The notes: generated by a model not told the origin, from the letters alone. DNA of 64,000 nt from Vespula vulgaris (GCF_905475345.1 NC_066589.1:1303501-1367500); one strand, 5' to 3'; positions 21,481 to 32,660 are shown, numbered from the stretch's first letter. Numbers and translations are program-made.

Positions 21481-21974
21481 CTTATAAGAGAAAAGGAAGA
21501 TACTCGAGACTACGAGATAATTATAACTTCGACCCCGTTATCTGTCTATAGTATTTAATATCTCATATATTTCGTTATAATTAATATATGTGTGAAAATT
21601 CTTTATTGACAATGATAATTAACCTTTAACGATTCGTATTATCTTTTTAATATGTATCTAATTCGTCATTAATTATTTCACGATATTAAATGTTTATTAT
21701 TAATCAAATCTTAAATCTATATTATCCTTATATTCGTTTGGATATTTCTGAGAATGTTTTAAGGAATGTTAAATAAGGACGATATGTTTAGATTTTATTG
21801 TAAATTGTCCAATTCGAATTGTTGTCCAATTCAGAAGTTTATATATGCATTTATAATAAATATTATTAGTTATGTAAATATCATAGGCAGGAGAGAATTA
21901 ACGAAAAAAGCTAGGAGTACACTTTTATTTCTTTTTTTTTGTTATTTTCTTTTTCTTCTTTCTTTTTTTTTGTA
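21479..21974. other. AT-rich spacer
   Basis: No gene seen. It ends in a T-rich run (21930-21972). Confidence 0.6.
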
Positions 21975-22195
21975 GAAGCGTTCATAAAGCCACACTAACG
22001 ACGTTTCGATTCGACTAACTTTACGTCGATTCCCCTTTTTCCTGCTTTACGCGTCACCATTAAGCGGCATTATGCGGCTTTCCCGTTTGAAGTGTTAATC
22101 AACTGGCGGTCGCCGCGTTATTTCTGACTGCGTAAACGAACTCTAAATAGGTGGAAATGTAAACAGCGTATCAGAACCGAAAGGGTTGCTTTTAT
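21975..22195. promoter_or_regulatory. Candidate conserved non-coding block
   Basis: About 220 bp of repeat-free, CpG-rich DNA between T-rich runs. It contains CATTAAGCGGCATTATGCGG (a GCGGCATTATGCGG near-repeat), GTTAATCAACTGG and GGCGGTCGCCG. Stops occur in every frame. A regulatory role is inferred from composition only. Confidence 0.28.
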
Positions 22196-22740
22196 TTTAC
22201 CTTTTCACCACTCTTTTCGTTTCACTCGACGATTTTCATCCTTTTCTTCTTTTTTATTTCTTTTATATCCTTCTTTTTTTCACATGTACAACATCTCCTT
22301 TTTCTCGTTCTTTCGTAGATACGTTTAATCGTTTATTTTCTTAAAAAAAAAAAAAAAAAAAAAAAGAAAACATAAGGAAAAAGAATCTACAGAAAAATCA
22401 TCTATTTCTTTCAAAAAATATTTTCTCAGTCCGCGATCGATTCCTTTGAAAAAAAAAAAAAAAGAAAAAAACAATCCTCGTGATTAATTTATAAGACCGA
22501 TGACAAATTTTTCCCGTTAGAAAATCGGTCTGTTTTGCTCGATATATAATATCTAATATTTTATATAGATCAATGATTAGAAGAGTATGAGAATGAATCG
22601 AGCGAGAACGAATCCCAATGGAAAGGGAGAGTGAAAGGGCCGAAGATCAAAGGTTCATCGCACTACCCTTTTCGCAGGTGTATCCTAAAGGGCATCGCTA
22701 CGTCGCACGTAATATGTCGACGTTGGGAAAAAAAAGAAGA
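22196..22740. other. Spacer with poly(A) runs
   Basis: 23 consecutive A at 22343-22365 and 15 at 22449-22463. They are not preceded by a recognisable retroposed body or followed by an obvious target-site duplication, so a processed retrocopy is not supported. Confidence 0.55.
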
Positions 22741-22860
22741 GAATATATCGGAGAGCGAGGTGGATAGATAGATAGATAGATAGGTGGATAGAATGAGAGA
22801 GATAGGGTTAGAGATAGGGGTAGAGATAGATAGATAGAGAGAGGGAGAGAGAAAGAGGCG
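22741..22860 (-). repeat. (GATA)n/(GA)n compound tract
   Basis: GATA units about 22763-22792, then GAGATAGGGTTAGAGATAGG-like units and (GA)n to 22857. Confidence 0.88.
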
Positions 22861-23056
22861 AGAATGTGGCGAGCCGCAGCTGATCCTGCGCACGAGCTTG
22901 CACGCCTACAGTAATGCAGTACCGTAATTACGTTATTCTCGACTGATTGGCTCGACTGTGCCGTCCGCGTTAACGTAATTATCAGAGAATCGATCACTTA
23001 TTCCGACGTCCTGGCATTTCCAACTTTTGCTTTCCCGTTTCCGCAGACCGTGTTCG
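22861..23056. other. CpG-rich single-copy segment
   Basis: Contains the E-box CAGCTG (22876-22881) and repeated GTAATTACG/GTTAACGTAATTA homeodomain-type cores (22925-22982). Possibly regulatory. No open frame free of flanking repeats. Confidence 0.35.
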
Positions 23057-23088
23057 TTTCTCTCTCTTTCTCTCTTTCTCTTTTTCTC

Positions 23089-23143
<55 letters not shown>

Positions 23144-23231
23144 CTCTCTCTCATTTGCTTCCTTCCTTCCTTTCTCTATCTCTCTTTCTCTCTGCCTTTC
23201 TGTCTTTCTATCTCTCTCTCTCTCTTTCTTC
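23057..23231 (+). repeat. Long interrupted CT tract, ~175 bp
   Basis: CT runs with TTTC, CTTTC, TTCC and TGCC interruptions. It opens two SLSLS frames. Confidence 0.93.
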
Positions 23232-24182
23232 TATACTCGCCTCTGATTCTGACTATCCGACGAAAAGTTTCCTCTGATTGGACGCCGGATGCAATTAAAT
23301 CGGTGGGACGAACGAACGAACACGCGAATCCGCCGACCGAGGAAAGGAAAAGAGAGAAAGAGGAAAGATATTAGCTTTTTCTTTCACCAAACCAGACGGA
23401 CGTTCGAACTTTCGTTCCGCGTAAATTAACATCTGCTAACGATCCGACAGATAACTCATGACAAATGTTTGTTTTAATTCCGCGAATATAACGCGCCGTT
23501 TAACTTTTGAATGAACTAGTTTCTTTGTGTTTCTACGAAAAACTCGTGACGACGTCTGTCATTAAAGGAAAGTATCTAGGTAATGTGTAATTCTTTGATC
23601 ATTTTTTTTCTTTTTTAATTTTTTATTTGTTTTTGTTTTTTCTTTTTCTTTACACTCCGTTATGACTCTTCGTTCGCGTCGAAATTATATTTGTTTACTT
23701 CGTTGACTCGCCTCCATGAGGCTACGACATTGCTACGACTATTTGTTATAATATTTTATTAGTTTTATGAATTACACTGCTCTCGGAAAGAATCAAGACT
23801 GTGTTCTAATCGATCAAACAGAATCTCTTATATCAAATATTTCTATACCGGCTGAAGTTGGATTAGTGTAGTTTCAGTTGCACTCGAAAGTTTTTCTTTT
23901 GGGAAAGTTGATTTTCCAACGAATTGACGCAGTTTCGAAGGAAAATAAGTAACAAAAATCGACGTGGAAATAGTATTGGACTTTGAAGCTTTTTTTTTCA
24001 AAAAAGAAGAGAAAAAATAAAAACGAAGAAGAAACTAATTTTTTAATCGAAAAAATTCTACGGCCCGGCCGAAGATAAATTTTGTTTGGAACATACAGTA
24101 AAAAATTCATTGAAATATGAATTCAGTCCGGTTAGAAAAATGTAGTTTCGCGAAAAACGTGTTTAAAGTTTAATAGTATTGC
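23232..24182. other. Spacer, CpG-richer left part then AT-rich
   Basis: 23240-23345 and 23385-23580 are CpG-richer. 23600-23655 is T-rich. The minus frame 23874-24110 has no recognisable feature. Confidence 0.5.
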
Positions 24183-24763
24183 ATGCAAATGACCGCACGC
24201 AACTCCTCGACAATAACCGTCGCAACTTCGTTAATAATTCGTGTTTCGATGTATGTAATAATTTATTTAGCGAGACATATTTTTCTTGATATTCGAGGAA
24301 ATGCTTTAAGAAAACGCGACGGAAGAAGAAAACGATAAAAGAGGAGAAATAATAAAAAGAGGCAAAAAAAGAAAAAAAGAAAAGAAAAAAAGAAAAATAT
24401 GCAAATTTGTTGAAACCTTCACGGTGGTTTTACTTCTTAAGATTTGAAGATAAAGGGAAGGGGGATGATAACTCTCGTTGAAGAATTTATTTAGGATCGT
24501 GACACGGTCTTTTCTTTTATTTCTCGAGCTTTCTCTTCTCTTCCCCTATATTCGATGGGATTTTATCAAGGTGTACCTACTTCGTTGGATACGAAAGCTC
24601 GATCTCTCGATGAACAGAAAGACAGAAAGAGAGAAAAATAGAAAGAGAGGAAAATAGAAAGAGAAAAAGAGAAAGAGAAAGAGAAAAAGAGAGAAAGAGA
24701 GAAAGAGAGAACTGTGAATGGGGTTCCAACGTTTTCGAGCTGGCGGAACCATCTCATTTGCAT
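24183..24763. promoter_or_regulatory. Three POU-octamer motifs within 580 bp
   Basis: ATGCAAAT on plus at 24183-24190 and 24399-24406, and on minus (ATTTGCAT) at 24756-24763. The first follows TTGC and the last lies in a CpG-richer segment. A long A/G-rich stretch (24340-24400) and a GA tract (24620-24711) lie between, so this is suggestive only. Confidence 0.22.
24620..24711 (-). repeat. Interrupted (GA)n tract
   Basis: AGAGAAAAATAGAAAGAGAGG-type repeats. It opens two minus-strand F/S/L frames. Confidence 0.9.
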
Positions 24764-24936
24764 AATGCTGTTGGTACTGCTTGGGTGGAACTGGTCGAGG
24801 ATATACCAGTTCTCGAGGGGAAGAACGGGGGAAGGGATGCTGCACTTTACGCGAAAGTGAAACGACGAGAGAAGAGAAGGTCTCTTCGAGGAGGAAGAAA
24901 ACTTTCCTCTCGCGTTTCGATGTGCTGACAGAGACG

Positions 24937-24940
<4 letters not shown>
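24712..24940. other. GC-richer single-copy segment
   Basis: 24720-24920 is repeat-free and CpG-richer. The plus frame 24781-25200 starts at TTG and runs into a CT repeat, so I do not call it. Confidence 0.4.
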
Positions 24941-24987
<47 letters not shown>

Positions 24988-24995
24988 CTCTTTCT
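24941..24995 (+). repeat. (CT)n microsatellite
   Basis: About 18 perfect CT units plus TTTC tail. Confidence 0.95.
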
Positions 24996-25455
24996 GTGTA
25001 TCTCTCTTTCTCTTGAAAGTGAATTTACTTTTGTGAAGCGACGAGTCGTTTTCTTCGTAAACGAACAACGAAGAAAATCCGTTGAGTTTCGGATAATCCA
25101 TGAATTTAGAGGTAATTTTGATATTCTTTATTTTTTTCTTTTTTTTTTTCTTTACTTTTCTTTCTCTCGTCTGCTTCTTTTTTTCTCCTTTTTTATTTAA
25201 GGGAAAATTAAATGACTTTTATAATCGTATTAAGCTGGCGAAGAAATACGTATAGAATTAAGAATAGAAATTTACAATCGAAGTAAGAATGAAGATGAAT
25301 ATTTTTGTTAAGTTAAAACTGGATATCTTATTTTAATCAGTAATAGATCAAACTCCAATTATTTCTCTTACTTCTTTAATCAAAAAAAAAAAAAAAAGAA
25401 AAAAAGAAAATTGTTCCGAGCGTTAATCCAATTTCCAAAAGATCAAAATATATTA
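24996..25455. other. AT-rich spacer
   Basis: T-rich run 25125-25195 and A-rich run 25382-25410. No gene seen. Confidence 0.6.
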
Positions 25456-25787
25456 TTTGATATCTTCTGAGGAATAAAAAGAAGAAAAAGAAAAAAAAAA
25501 GAAAGAACGAAAAATTGCGATATAATATAATCGAAGAGGTTGATTTCCTTCAGATGAAAGCAACTTAAGAGCATATTCGATCAAAGAATTGGTTAGAAAT
25601 ATTTTGATAATTAATACACACACACACACACATTTGATATCTTTTGAGAAGTGAAAAAAAAAGAAAAAGAAAAGTAAAAAAAAAAAGAATGCAAAATTAC
25701 GATATAATGAAATCGAAGACGATTGATTTCTTTTGGATGAAAGAAACTTAAGAGCATATTCGATCAAAGAATTTGTTAGAAATATTT
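25456..25787. repeat. Tandem duplication, ~177-183-bp period
   Basis: Copy 1 is 25456-25604 and copy 2 is 25633-25787, joined by GATAATTAAT and a (CA)8 run (25616-25632). Both have TTTGATATCTT, an A/G-rich block, a GCGATATAAT-like piece, GAAGA..TTGATTTC, and then AAGAGCATATTCGATCAAAG followed by AATT(G/T)GTTAGAAATATTT. Similarity is high at the 3' end and lower in the A/G block. Confidence 0.93.
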
Positions 25788-26110
25788 GGCCTGTATAACG
25801 TGTCACGAAAAAGGGGGAGGAATGGGGCAGGAACGGGGGAGGGTATTTTCACGATGGTTGATTGTGCGTTGGTGATGGCGCGAGTCGTGGCAGGGTAGCC
25901 GGACTTTGAATGACGGGCACGTCCCTGCAATATGCATAACCGAGACTCGAACATGGGAAACCTCTTTGTGAGGCGCGACCGGCCCACTAAATCATTCATT
26001 GCTTTGGATCGTCTCGAATGACTAATTAACGTTGGTGCAGATTGCTTTGTCGAGACATTCCCGCTTATCAAATTAACGAGCTTCCCGAAATAGTTTACGA
26101 TGAATTAATC
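25788..26110. promoter_or_regulatory. Candidate conserved regulatory block
   Basis: About 300 bp, repeat-free and CpG/GC-rich, immediately right of the duplication. It contains ATATGCATAA (POU/octamer-like, 25928), ACTAATTAACG and CAAATTAACGAG (homeodomain-type cores) and CATTCATTGCTTTG. The minus frame 25748-26071 is open for 107 codons but begins at TTG and matches no family. Regulatory is more likely than coding, on composition alone. Confidence 0.3.
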
Positions 26111-27031
26111 TTCTCTATGGTGTATGAGAAGAGAAGGAAATAGAAGTAGAGAAAACGGATACGACGTTGTATGAAGATGAAAACGACATGGAATCGCAAT
26201 GGCGATCATTTTGATCGTAATTCACAATTTTAGATTTTAGATTGGCACGACGAGTTTTAAAGAAAGCTATTAGAAATGGATGATCGCATATGTATATCAA
26301 TATATTCGATTTACGTCAGGATTATTTCATTTTTCATAAGTTTTTCTCGTATCTCGAATTTATTGCTCGAAAGTACTTTCGTTTTATTTTATAGTATTGG
26401 CTGTTAATATTAGTATAGTCGATTTCAGAAAAGAGGGAGAGAAAGAGAATTCTCTTTCTAAGGTATAGATATTAGGAATATTTGTGTGTATTTGAAAACG
26501 TGACAATCAATCGAGACGGTAATATCTCTTGAAATATAAAAGTAATGATCCCCGAATTCGACGTTGACGACGAGCTATACTTGATTCTTTATTCGCATAA
26601 ATATTGCTTGTTTTATTACGCGTGATCGATATTAGAATGACGAATTGAAAAGCATGCTTCTCTTTTCCAATATTCAAAGCAATTTCTTATTCGTTCGTCT
26701 AATCGTAGACGTTTTGCATATTCGATATATAGATAAATTTGACAGATATTATATTTCGATTCGATCAAAATATAATATAAATAGGATAATGTGAATAGGC
26801 ATATATAATAGGATAATATAAATAGGCAAACTGAAAGATGAGTATTTTTTTGCACAGCGTGAGACTGACTGGCGTACTACTATTGACAATTTTAATTAAA
26901 TAATTTTAATTAGAGCAGCTACAATGAATATTTGTTATTTATAGTGCTCGTACGAAATTATTTTTTTCTTTTTTTTTTGGTTCAGAAATAATTCGTATAT
27001 TTTATTAAAATGTAACTATATACGAGTATAC

Positions 27032-27036
<5 letters not shown>
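26111..27036. other. AT-rich spacer
   Basis: No gene seen. An imperfect repeat of AATATAAATAGGATAATGTG/AATAGGCA lies around 26775-26830. ATATTTGTTATTTATAGTG at 26929 resembles the start of the next duplication unit and may be a worn third copy. Confidence 0.5.

Positions 27037-27068
<32 letters not shown>
27037..27068. repeat. (TA)n microsatellite
   Basis: Perfect TA alternation. Confidence 0.95.
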
Positions 27069-27071
<3 letters not shown>

Positions 27072-27133
27072 CGCACAATATGGATACACGTCGCACGTTC
27101 ACACATTGTGAATAATTTAAAATCAGAATTTAT

Positions 27134-27507
27134 GATATGTTCTTGTTATTTACAATTAAATGTATTTTGCAGTTTTTATTTTTTAGAAAAAAAAAATGTT
27201 TTATTGAAAGATAAGTATAGACAAATGCATGAAAAAGACTGTCTATATACATATATTTCTCACTATCGTTTCTCAGAGCTTATCAAACCGATTATATCTA
27301 TTTCGATATATTAGACAGATATATTTTTGTTATTTATAGTTAAACGTACTATTGCATTTTTATTTTTTAGAAAAAAAATATATTTTATTGAAAAACAAGT
27401 ATAGACAAATGTATAAAAAAGATTGTACATATATATATTCCTCCCTATCGTTTCTCAGAGCTCATCAATCCGATTATATCCATTTAGATACATTAGACCG
27501 TATATAC
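27134..27507. repeat. Direct tandem duplication, ~184-bp period
   Basis: Adjacent copies, about 27134-27317 and 27318-27507. Both contain TTGTTATTTA, TTTTTATTTTTTAGAAAAAA, AAGTATAGACAAATG, TATCGTTTCTCAGAGCT and a GATTATATC(T/C)ATTT piece. Divergence is by scattered substitutions. The two plus frames that cross it (27108-27314 and 27352-27543) are also duplicates and look repeat-born. Confidence 0.95.
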
Positions 27508-28011
27508 GAGTTCATCCGTATAAAAGACTCGTCGTTTTCATGAGAGATTCTAGTCGTTTAACGTTCTTCCTCGGTCCCTGAAGAGGACCGAGACGATGAA
27601 GATGATCTTAGGAATAAACGACGTCAGGAGTTTGTCCTCGAGCAAGAGCCTTTCAGAACGATCGAACTATTTGAATTAACGGCTATCCGAAAAGGGGTGC
27701 TCGTGCTTTTTATCGCGAGCGATAGGAGAAAGTAGCCGACGCCCCTGGATATATAAGGCGAAGGCTATAAACCAGGAGTTGCGAACAAATCAATGTGAGT
27801 GCCTCTCCGTTCAAAGGGGATGGACATACAAGAAGAAAAGAGAAAGTGACATACAGAGAGATAGAGAGAGAGAGAGAGAGAGATGAATTGAAGAGAGAAA
27901 AGAGAGTCACTCGTTTACTTTAACGATTCCATACGAGGACATCGAACGTGGAAAAACTGCTCGACTGGAATCTATCAATCCGTCCGTCAATAAACGTTTT
28001 CCTATCTATTT

Positions 28012-28051
<40 letters not shown>

Positions 28052-28219
28052 TCCTTTAGAAAAGGAGAGAAATAGAGAGAGAAAAAAGTTTCACCTTGCT
28101 TCTACACTTTTTTTTCATCCCCGAATGGAAAAGTAAAATGTTGGAAAAACTGCCTGGAAGAGATGATGCTGAAGGACGAGAAAAGAAAAGAAGAAGCATA
28201 AGAAGAAGAAGTAGAAGAA

Positions 28220-28251
<32 letters not shown>

Positions 28252-28395
28252 AAAGGAAGGAGGGGAAAAACTGTACAAAAAAGAGAAATCCTACGGAAAA
28301 ATGCTGAAAGAAGGCCACTGCGTTTGACAGGACGGCCGGTTGGTGGTGTCGACTAACGGAATGCCACGAATTGAAAGACTCGTACGTTCTACGAG
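27508..28395. other. Spacer with GA and GAA repeats
   Basis: 27540-27800 is CpG-richer single-copy DNA. (GA)n at 27857-27882 and 28013-28048. Interrupted (GAA)n at 28176-28257 opens the R/K-rich frame 28096-28356. None of the frames is credible. Confidence 0.55.
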
Positions 28396-28400
28396 AAAAT

Positions 28401-28403
28401 AAG

Positions 28404-28444
<41 letters not shown>

Positions 28445-28450
28445 GAGAAA
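28401..28450 (-). repeat. (GA)n microsatellite
   Basis: About 17 perfect GA units with GAAA flanks; more GA at 28480-28519. Confidence 0.94.
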
Positions 28451-29301
28451 GTGAATTCCGAGTTACGAGTTTTCTCAAGTGAGAGAGAAAGAGATAAAGA
28501 GAGAGAGAGGGAGAGAGAAATGAACTTGCAAGTTCATACGAATGTGTACCTAGAAAACATGCACAAACACATATATGTAAAAGAAGGAGGAACGGAACTG
28601 GAAAAGGAAAGTACAAAGCAACAGAGAGAAAAGGGTACCGAAACGCGTTCGATACCTGAAAACTTTGCAATTTGATCGAGAAACGCCATTGCTGCAACGA
28701 CAGCAAACTCTCGACTGGGAATAAATCGAACTCCTGGTAGGGTCCAAGTGGATGACGAGAACGAGGTAGGAGACGTTTCGGGAATGTAATCAGGAAGGAT
28801 GGGTTAAAAGCGATTCTGTCTGTAAAAAGAGAGAGAGAGAGAGAGAGAGAGAATACGTCGAAGGGAAAAGGACCTTTTGAAAGGACGGAGGACAGTGCTC
28901 TGCAGCTAAAAGGTGCAGATCTGTTTTTTTGATTCGGGTCAAAAAGAAAGAATAAAAAAGAAAAGAAAGAAAAATCTCGAGATCGAGTTCGAATAAAATA
29001 CCCTCCCTTATCTTTTCGGACGCAAGTGGTTATTGGAATGTAAAGTTTAAGAGAAAGTTATCGCAAATGAGAAACAAAAAGAGAGGGAGAGAGAAAGAGA
29101 GATGAAGAGGGATAGAGAAAGATAGAAGTAAATTGATATCTAAGTAGAAAGAGAAAGAAGAGAAAGACACAGTTTGCTGGAAGATATAGCCAGAAGGCAG
29201 GCGTGCCTCTGGTCTAAAAGGACAGAACGTCTTGTAAGCTGGAATAGAGGGATGGAAAGGTAGAGAGGTTAGGGGTAGGAAGGAAGGTCGATGTTAGGTA
29301 G
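28451..29301. other. Purine-rich spacer
   Basis: Plus strand is strongly purine-rich from 28480 to 29300, with (GA)n at 28827-28852 and GA-rich pieces at 29080-29165. Strand asymmetry is marked. Frames 28451-28675 (plus) and 28389-28706 (minus) are repeat-driven. Confidence 0.5.
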
Positions 29302-29465
29302 ATGGGGTTTATGAGCAACCAGGGGGCACGACAAGTCGGTTTATCGGCTCTCGCTTGGTCTCGTCGCTCTCGAGACCATCGAACGAATAGTCGTTTAGAC
29401 CAGCCGGCGTATTGTCGAGCTAGACATCACGGAAATTCGGACTATCGCCCTCCGGCTCTTTCTCG
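29302..29465 (+). other. CpG-rich segment with short open frame
   Basis: A frame (ATG at 29302, or ATG at 29311) reads about 55 residues of mixed composition, MGFMSNQGARQ onward, before the CT repeat turns it into SLSLS. CpG-rich and repeat-free. No family recognised and no clear splice donor at the end, so coding status is doubtful. Confidence 0.2.
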
Positions 29466-29582
29466 TCTTTCTCTTTCTCTTTCTCTCCTTTCTCCTCTCT
29501 CTCTCTCTCTCTCTCTTTCTCTCTTTTTTCTCTTTTCTTTTTTTTTCTTTTTTTTTCTTTTTTTTTCTTTTCTTTTCTTTTC
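29466..29582 (+). repeat. 117-nt pure pyrimidine tract
   Basis: (CT)n grading into repeated T8-9 C blocks (TTTTTTTTC three times) and TTTTC units. No purine on plus. Confidence 0.96.
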
Positions 29583-29950
29583 GTCTCTTCTCTCATTTTG
29601 TGCCGCTTGCTTCTGTCGATCGCAAGTAACGCATGCTGTTTCCTCCTACGTACGTCCTTGACTCATGCATTTTTTATACACGATCTTCCCTTCCTCTCAG
29701 AGTCAGTTTACCTCTATCCTCTCTCGAGGATCAACCTTTCGTTCTCGCTTTCAGCACGTGTTGGCTTCCCGAAAACGTACGTGATCGAGCTCTTCAAAGA
29801 GCTCTCGACACCTTTTTTTCGGATCGCTTTCATGCTTTACTATGTCGATCTTGTCCGACCTACCGTTTAGCTAAATCGATTTCAACGCTTTTATGTTGTC
29901 CTTTACGTTCTATCCTTGTAACTTAATATTTTCCTTCGGGAGACATATCT
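29583..29950 (+). other. CpG-richer segment with an ATG-started 97-codon frame
   Basis: 29633-29926 is open from ATG to TAA (ends CCPLRSILVT), free of low complexity, with a stretch NVRDRALQRALDTFFSDRFHALL that looks helical. A second plus frame (29598-29870) is open over the same bases, as expected for stop-poor CpG-rich DNA. GAGCTCTT..AAGAGCTC near 29788 is an 8-bp inverted repeat with a 2-nt loop. No family recognised. Confidence 0.15.
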
Positions 29951-30310
29951 AACGTATCCAACGTTAAATCATTATCTATCGATTATTATAAATAATTTCG
30001 TTTTTCGTTATTTAGTCGGGGAGATAACATGTGCGAATTGACATTTAATTAGCCGACCATTGTTTCTCCGTTCGACGTCAGATTATTTGCAATACGAAAG
30101 ATCTATAATGATCTTTAGAAAGTTGAAAGTTCGCAGTTGAAAAATAATATCTCGTTAGTTAACTTTAATAATGTGGTTTCACCGATATATATAATATAAA
30201 ATGAAATACAATATATTATATATATATACACACACACACACACCTATATACACACAGAATATATTAGTCTACATATATATAATCTACATACATATATATG
30301 TATATATACA
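29951..30310. other. AT-rich spacer ending in TA/CA microsatellite
   Basis: 30180-30310 is a mixture of (TA)n, (CA)n (30230-30243) and ACATATATATAATC-like repeats. Confidence 0.6.
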
Positions 30311-30780
30311 TATTTAGTATAGACGGTCTCTAGTTTAAGCAAGCCGAAATTCAGACTCCTCCTCCTTACCTCCATTCATCGTTCTTCAACGACTCTTACG
30401 GTGGCTGTCGTCTTTCCATGGAAACTCACAGAATCTTTTGATATTTTCCGAAAGGCTAACGACCCGAAGAAAGTGAGTGGAGGCCATTGAAATCTCCAAC
30501 GGCGGAACGTTAGCAAGCCGTCCGCCGTTATTTGCGACGCGCCAGAAGCTTCTTACTTTCGTTTATTTGCGCTGCTCCTGGCCTTGCCGCAATTTTTCAT
30601 GCGTCGGAGATTTCGTGGAAACGGTTATTAAGGATGAACACTAACTTCTACGATGTTCGAGCAACTCGTTCTATCTGGCGAAACGTGAAAAAAAAGAAAA
30701 ATGAAGGACCGTGTATTAACGAAGTCTGTGAAAGTCGAAAGACAAATTTCGTCGTCAGGAAATAAATTTTACTTCGAGTG
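30311..30780. other. CpG-rich single-copy block, ~450 bp
   Basis: One of the longest repeat-free GC-richer stretches. Contains AACGGCGGAACG and CCGTCCGCCGTT (partly complementary, 30498-30530). The plus frame 30532-30765 begins at TTG, so its hydrophobic start (FLLSFICAAPGLAAIF) is not a supported signal peptide. Could be regulatory or an unrecognised exon. Confidence 0.3.
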
Positions 30781-31746
30781 GAATCTATTTATTTATATAT
30801 TTTCGTCTTTTTTTTTTTTTAATCTAATTAGTAACGTCACTATATTTTATTTTATGCGTACGTAAGATATATTACGAGTGTTGATCGAAAAATTTCTAAT
30901 GTGTAATTATAACGTTATAAATATGTATATATATATGTATGTATCTATACAGTTGATTGGTATTCTTGTAAGATGTTGTAAATTTCATAATCGTCTCTAT
31001 ATCGAATCAATAGAAACTCGTCGTTGGTTAAATTATATCTGAAAAATATAATAATCAAACGTATATGAATAATCATATACATATATATTTACAATCGTAG
31101 GTATACGCATGACTATATAACATACAATTATAACATCGTAGATATACGATGTACGATAGTATCAGATGTACGATATTAAGCATGCACTTCGGATGTTCTT
31201 ACGAGATGCTGTAGATGCTTCCATTAATTTTTTTGAAAAAAAGGAAAAAAAGAAAAAGAAATGGTAGAAACTTTACGTGTATATCGTATACTGTATGAAA
31301 CGTTCATTTCTTAGAAATTCTAATCCGACGATGGTTGGAATATTTCTGCTTGATGAAAGAAAGAGGAAAAGAGAGAGAAATATAGAGATAGAGAGAGAAA
31401 GAAAGAGTGAACGCTTTGAATACGTAGAAAGATAGGACTTACGTGAGAATCCTATGGTGCTTTTAAACCTGTGTGCGACACGTTCTCTCACTGTCTCTCT
31501 TTCTCTCTTTCTATTTCCTCTCTCCGTCGAATTTAACTAACCCTTTTTGGTAGATCTCTCCTAGCTAGCATGCAAAGTAAAATTATCATTTGGCCGCGTT
31601 CCTCTTGAAGCACGTATCCCTGCTTAGTTTGTCGGGAGACAATTTACGAGACTTTCCACAGGCTTCGGCCTTAATCCGCTCGCTCGTACGCTTTTCGCGG
31701 GACAGTCGCGTCATAACACTAGGAACGTCGCGACGCTTGTACTTAG

Positions 31747-31752
<6 letters not shown>
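30781..31752. other. AT-rich spacer
   Basis: Repeated CGTA/ATATACG words at 31075-31175, GA-rich 31365-31405, CT-rich 31494-31530. 31560-31745 is CpG-richer. No gene seen. Confidence 0.5.

Positions 31753-31810
<58 letters not shown>
31753..31810. repeat. (AT)n microsatellite, 58 bp
   Basis: Perfect AT alternation. Confidence 0.97.
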
Positions 31811-31813
<3 letters not shown>

Positions 31814-32660
31814 CTACATTTGCAATGGGACATGTATATCTAGGATTAATCCGAGAGAACTGAGAAGAATCGGCTGATGCATGCGAAGGCTCAAAAGACA
31901 CTTGTCTGAGAGATATAGTCATTCGAGACTCATTTATTTATTTATTCTTTTTCTCTTGGCAAGGATAAGAGATAAATAATAGAAGAGAAAGAGAATACAA
32001 AAATCGTGATTTATTCGTCGACAGACGAAATTTTTGGGTCACTCTAAATTTTAGATGCAACGTGAATTGCGAAATTAGAATTTATTAAGATACGTTTAAC
32101 GTACGTTCAGTTTTTTTTTTTTTTTATAAAAATTTCGTAATCAAAAGAAATTATGATAATGTAATCTTGCTGTTCTTAATCTTCCTTTAAAATATCTATT
32201 TGAAGATAAATAAATAAATAAATAAAACAGGAGACAGGGAAAGAGAAAGAAAATAGCTATAACAATATTTTTTAATTTTCCATAAAAATTGTCTACGATA
32301 TTAATCGTATGTTGAAGGGTCAAAACGTGTTCGCGGATACAAAAATGAAAAAAGAAAAAAAAAACAAACGAACAAAAATAAAATACAAAAGAGAAACCTG
32401 TTTACATTATATTTAGTCTAAATCGTCGTACGCGCGCGATAACGGTAAAATCATTTTAGAAGGCGCAACATATATTTTTTTTATTCCCTCCAGATCAGAT
32501 TTATGTCGGACTGGGTTGCGTGAAAAATGAGAGTCTCGATTGAACGGCACGAGTGTTCGCGATTAAAAAGCGAGACAAAAAAAGAGAGAGAGAGAGAGAG
32601 GGAGTGACAGGAATTGTTTTGTCGAGAATGCTCGCTGGCGATACGTAGCTAACGCGAAGT
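31811..32660. other. AT-rich spacer
   Basis: (AAAT)n-like near 32205-32226, T run 32111-32125, (GA)n 32581-32600. No gene seen. Confidence 0.55.

Noticed and set aside
22343..22365. Poly(A) run suggesting a processed retrocopy or SINE tail
   Set aside because: No gene-like or RNA-gene-like body upstream and no visible target-site duplication; several other A/T runs nearby.
29598..29926. Two overlapping plus frames of 90 and 97 codons
   Set aside because: Both open over the same bases, so at most one could be coding. Only the ATG-started one (29633) is kept, as a low-confidence note.
30532..30765. Signal-peptide-like start followed by ~50 residues
   Set aside because: The frame begins at TTG, not ATG; no cleavage-site context, family or splice evidence.
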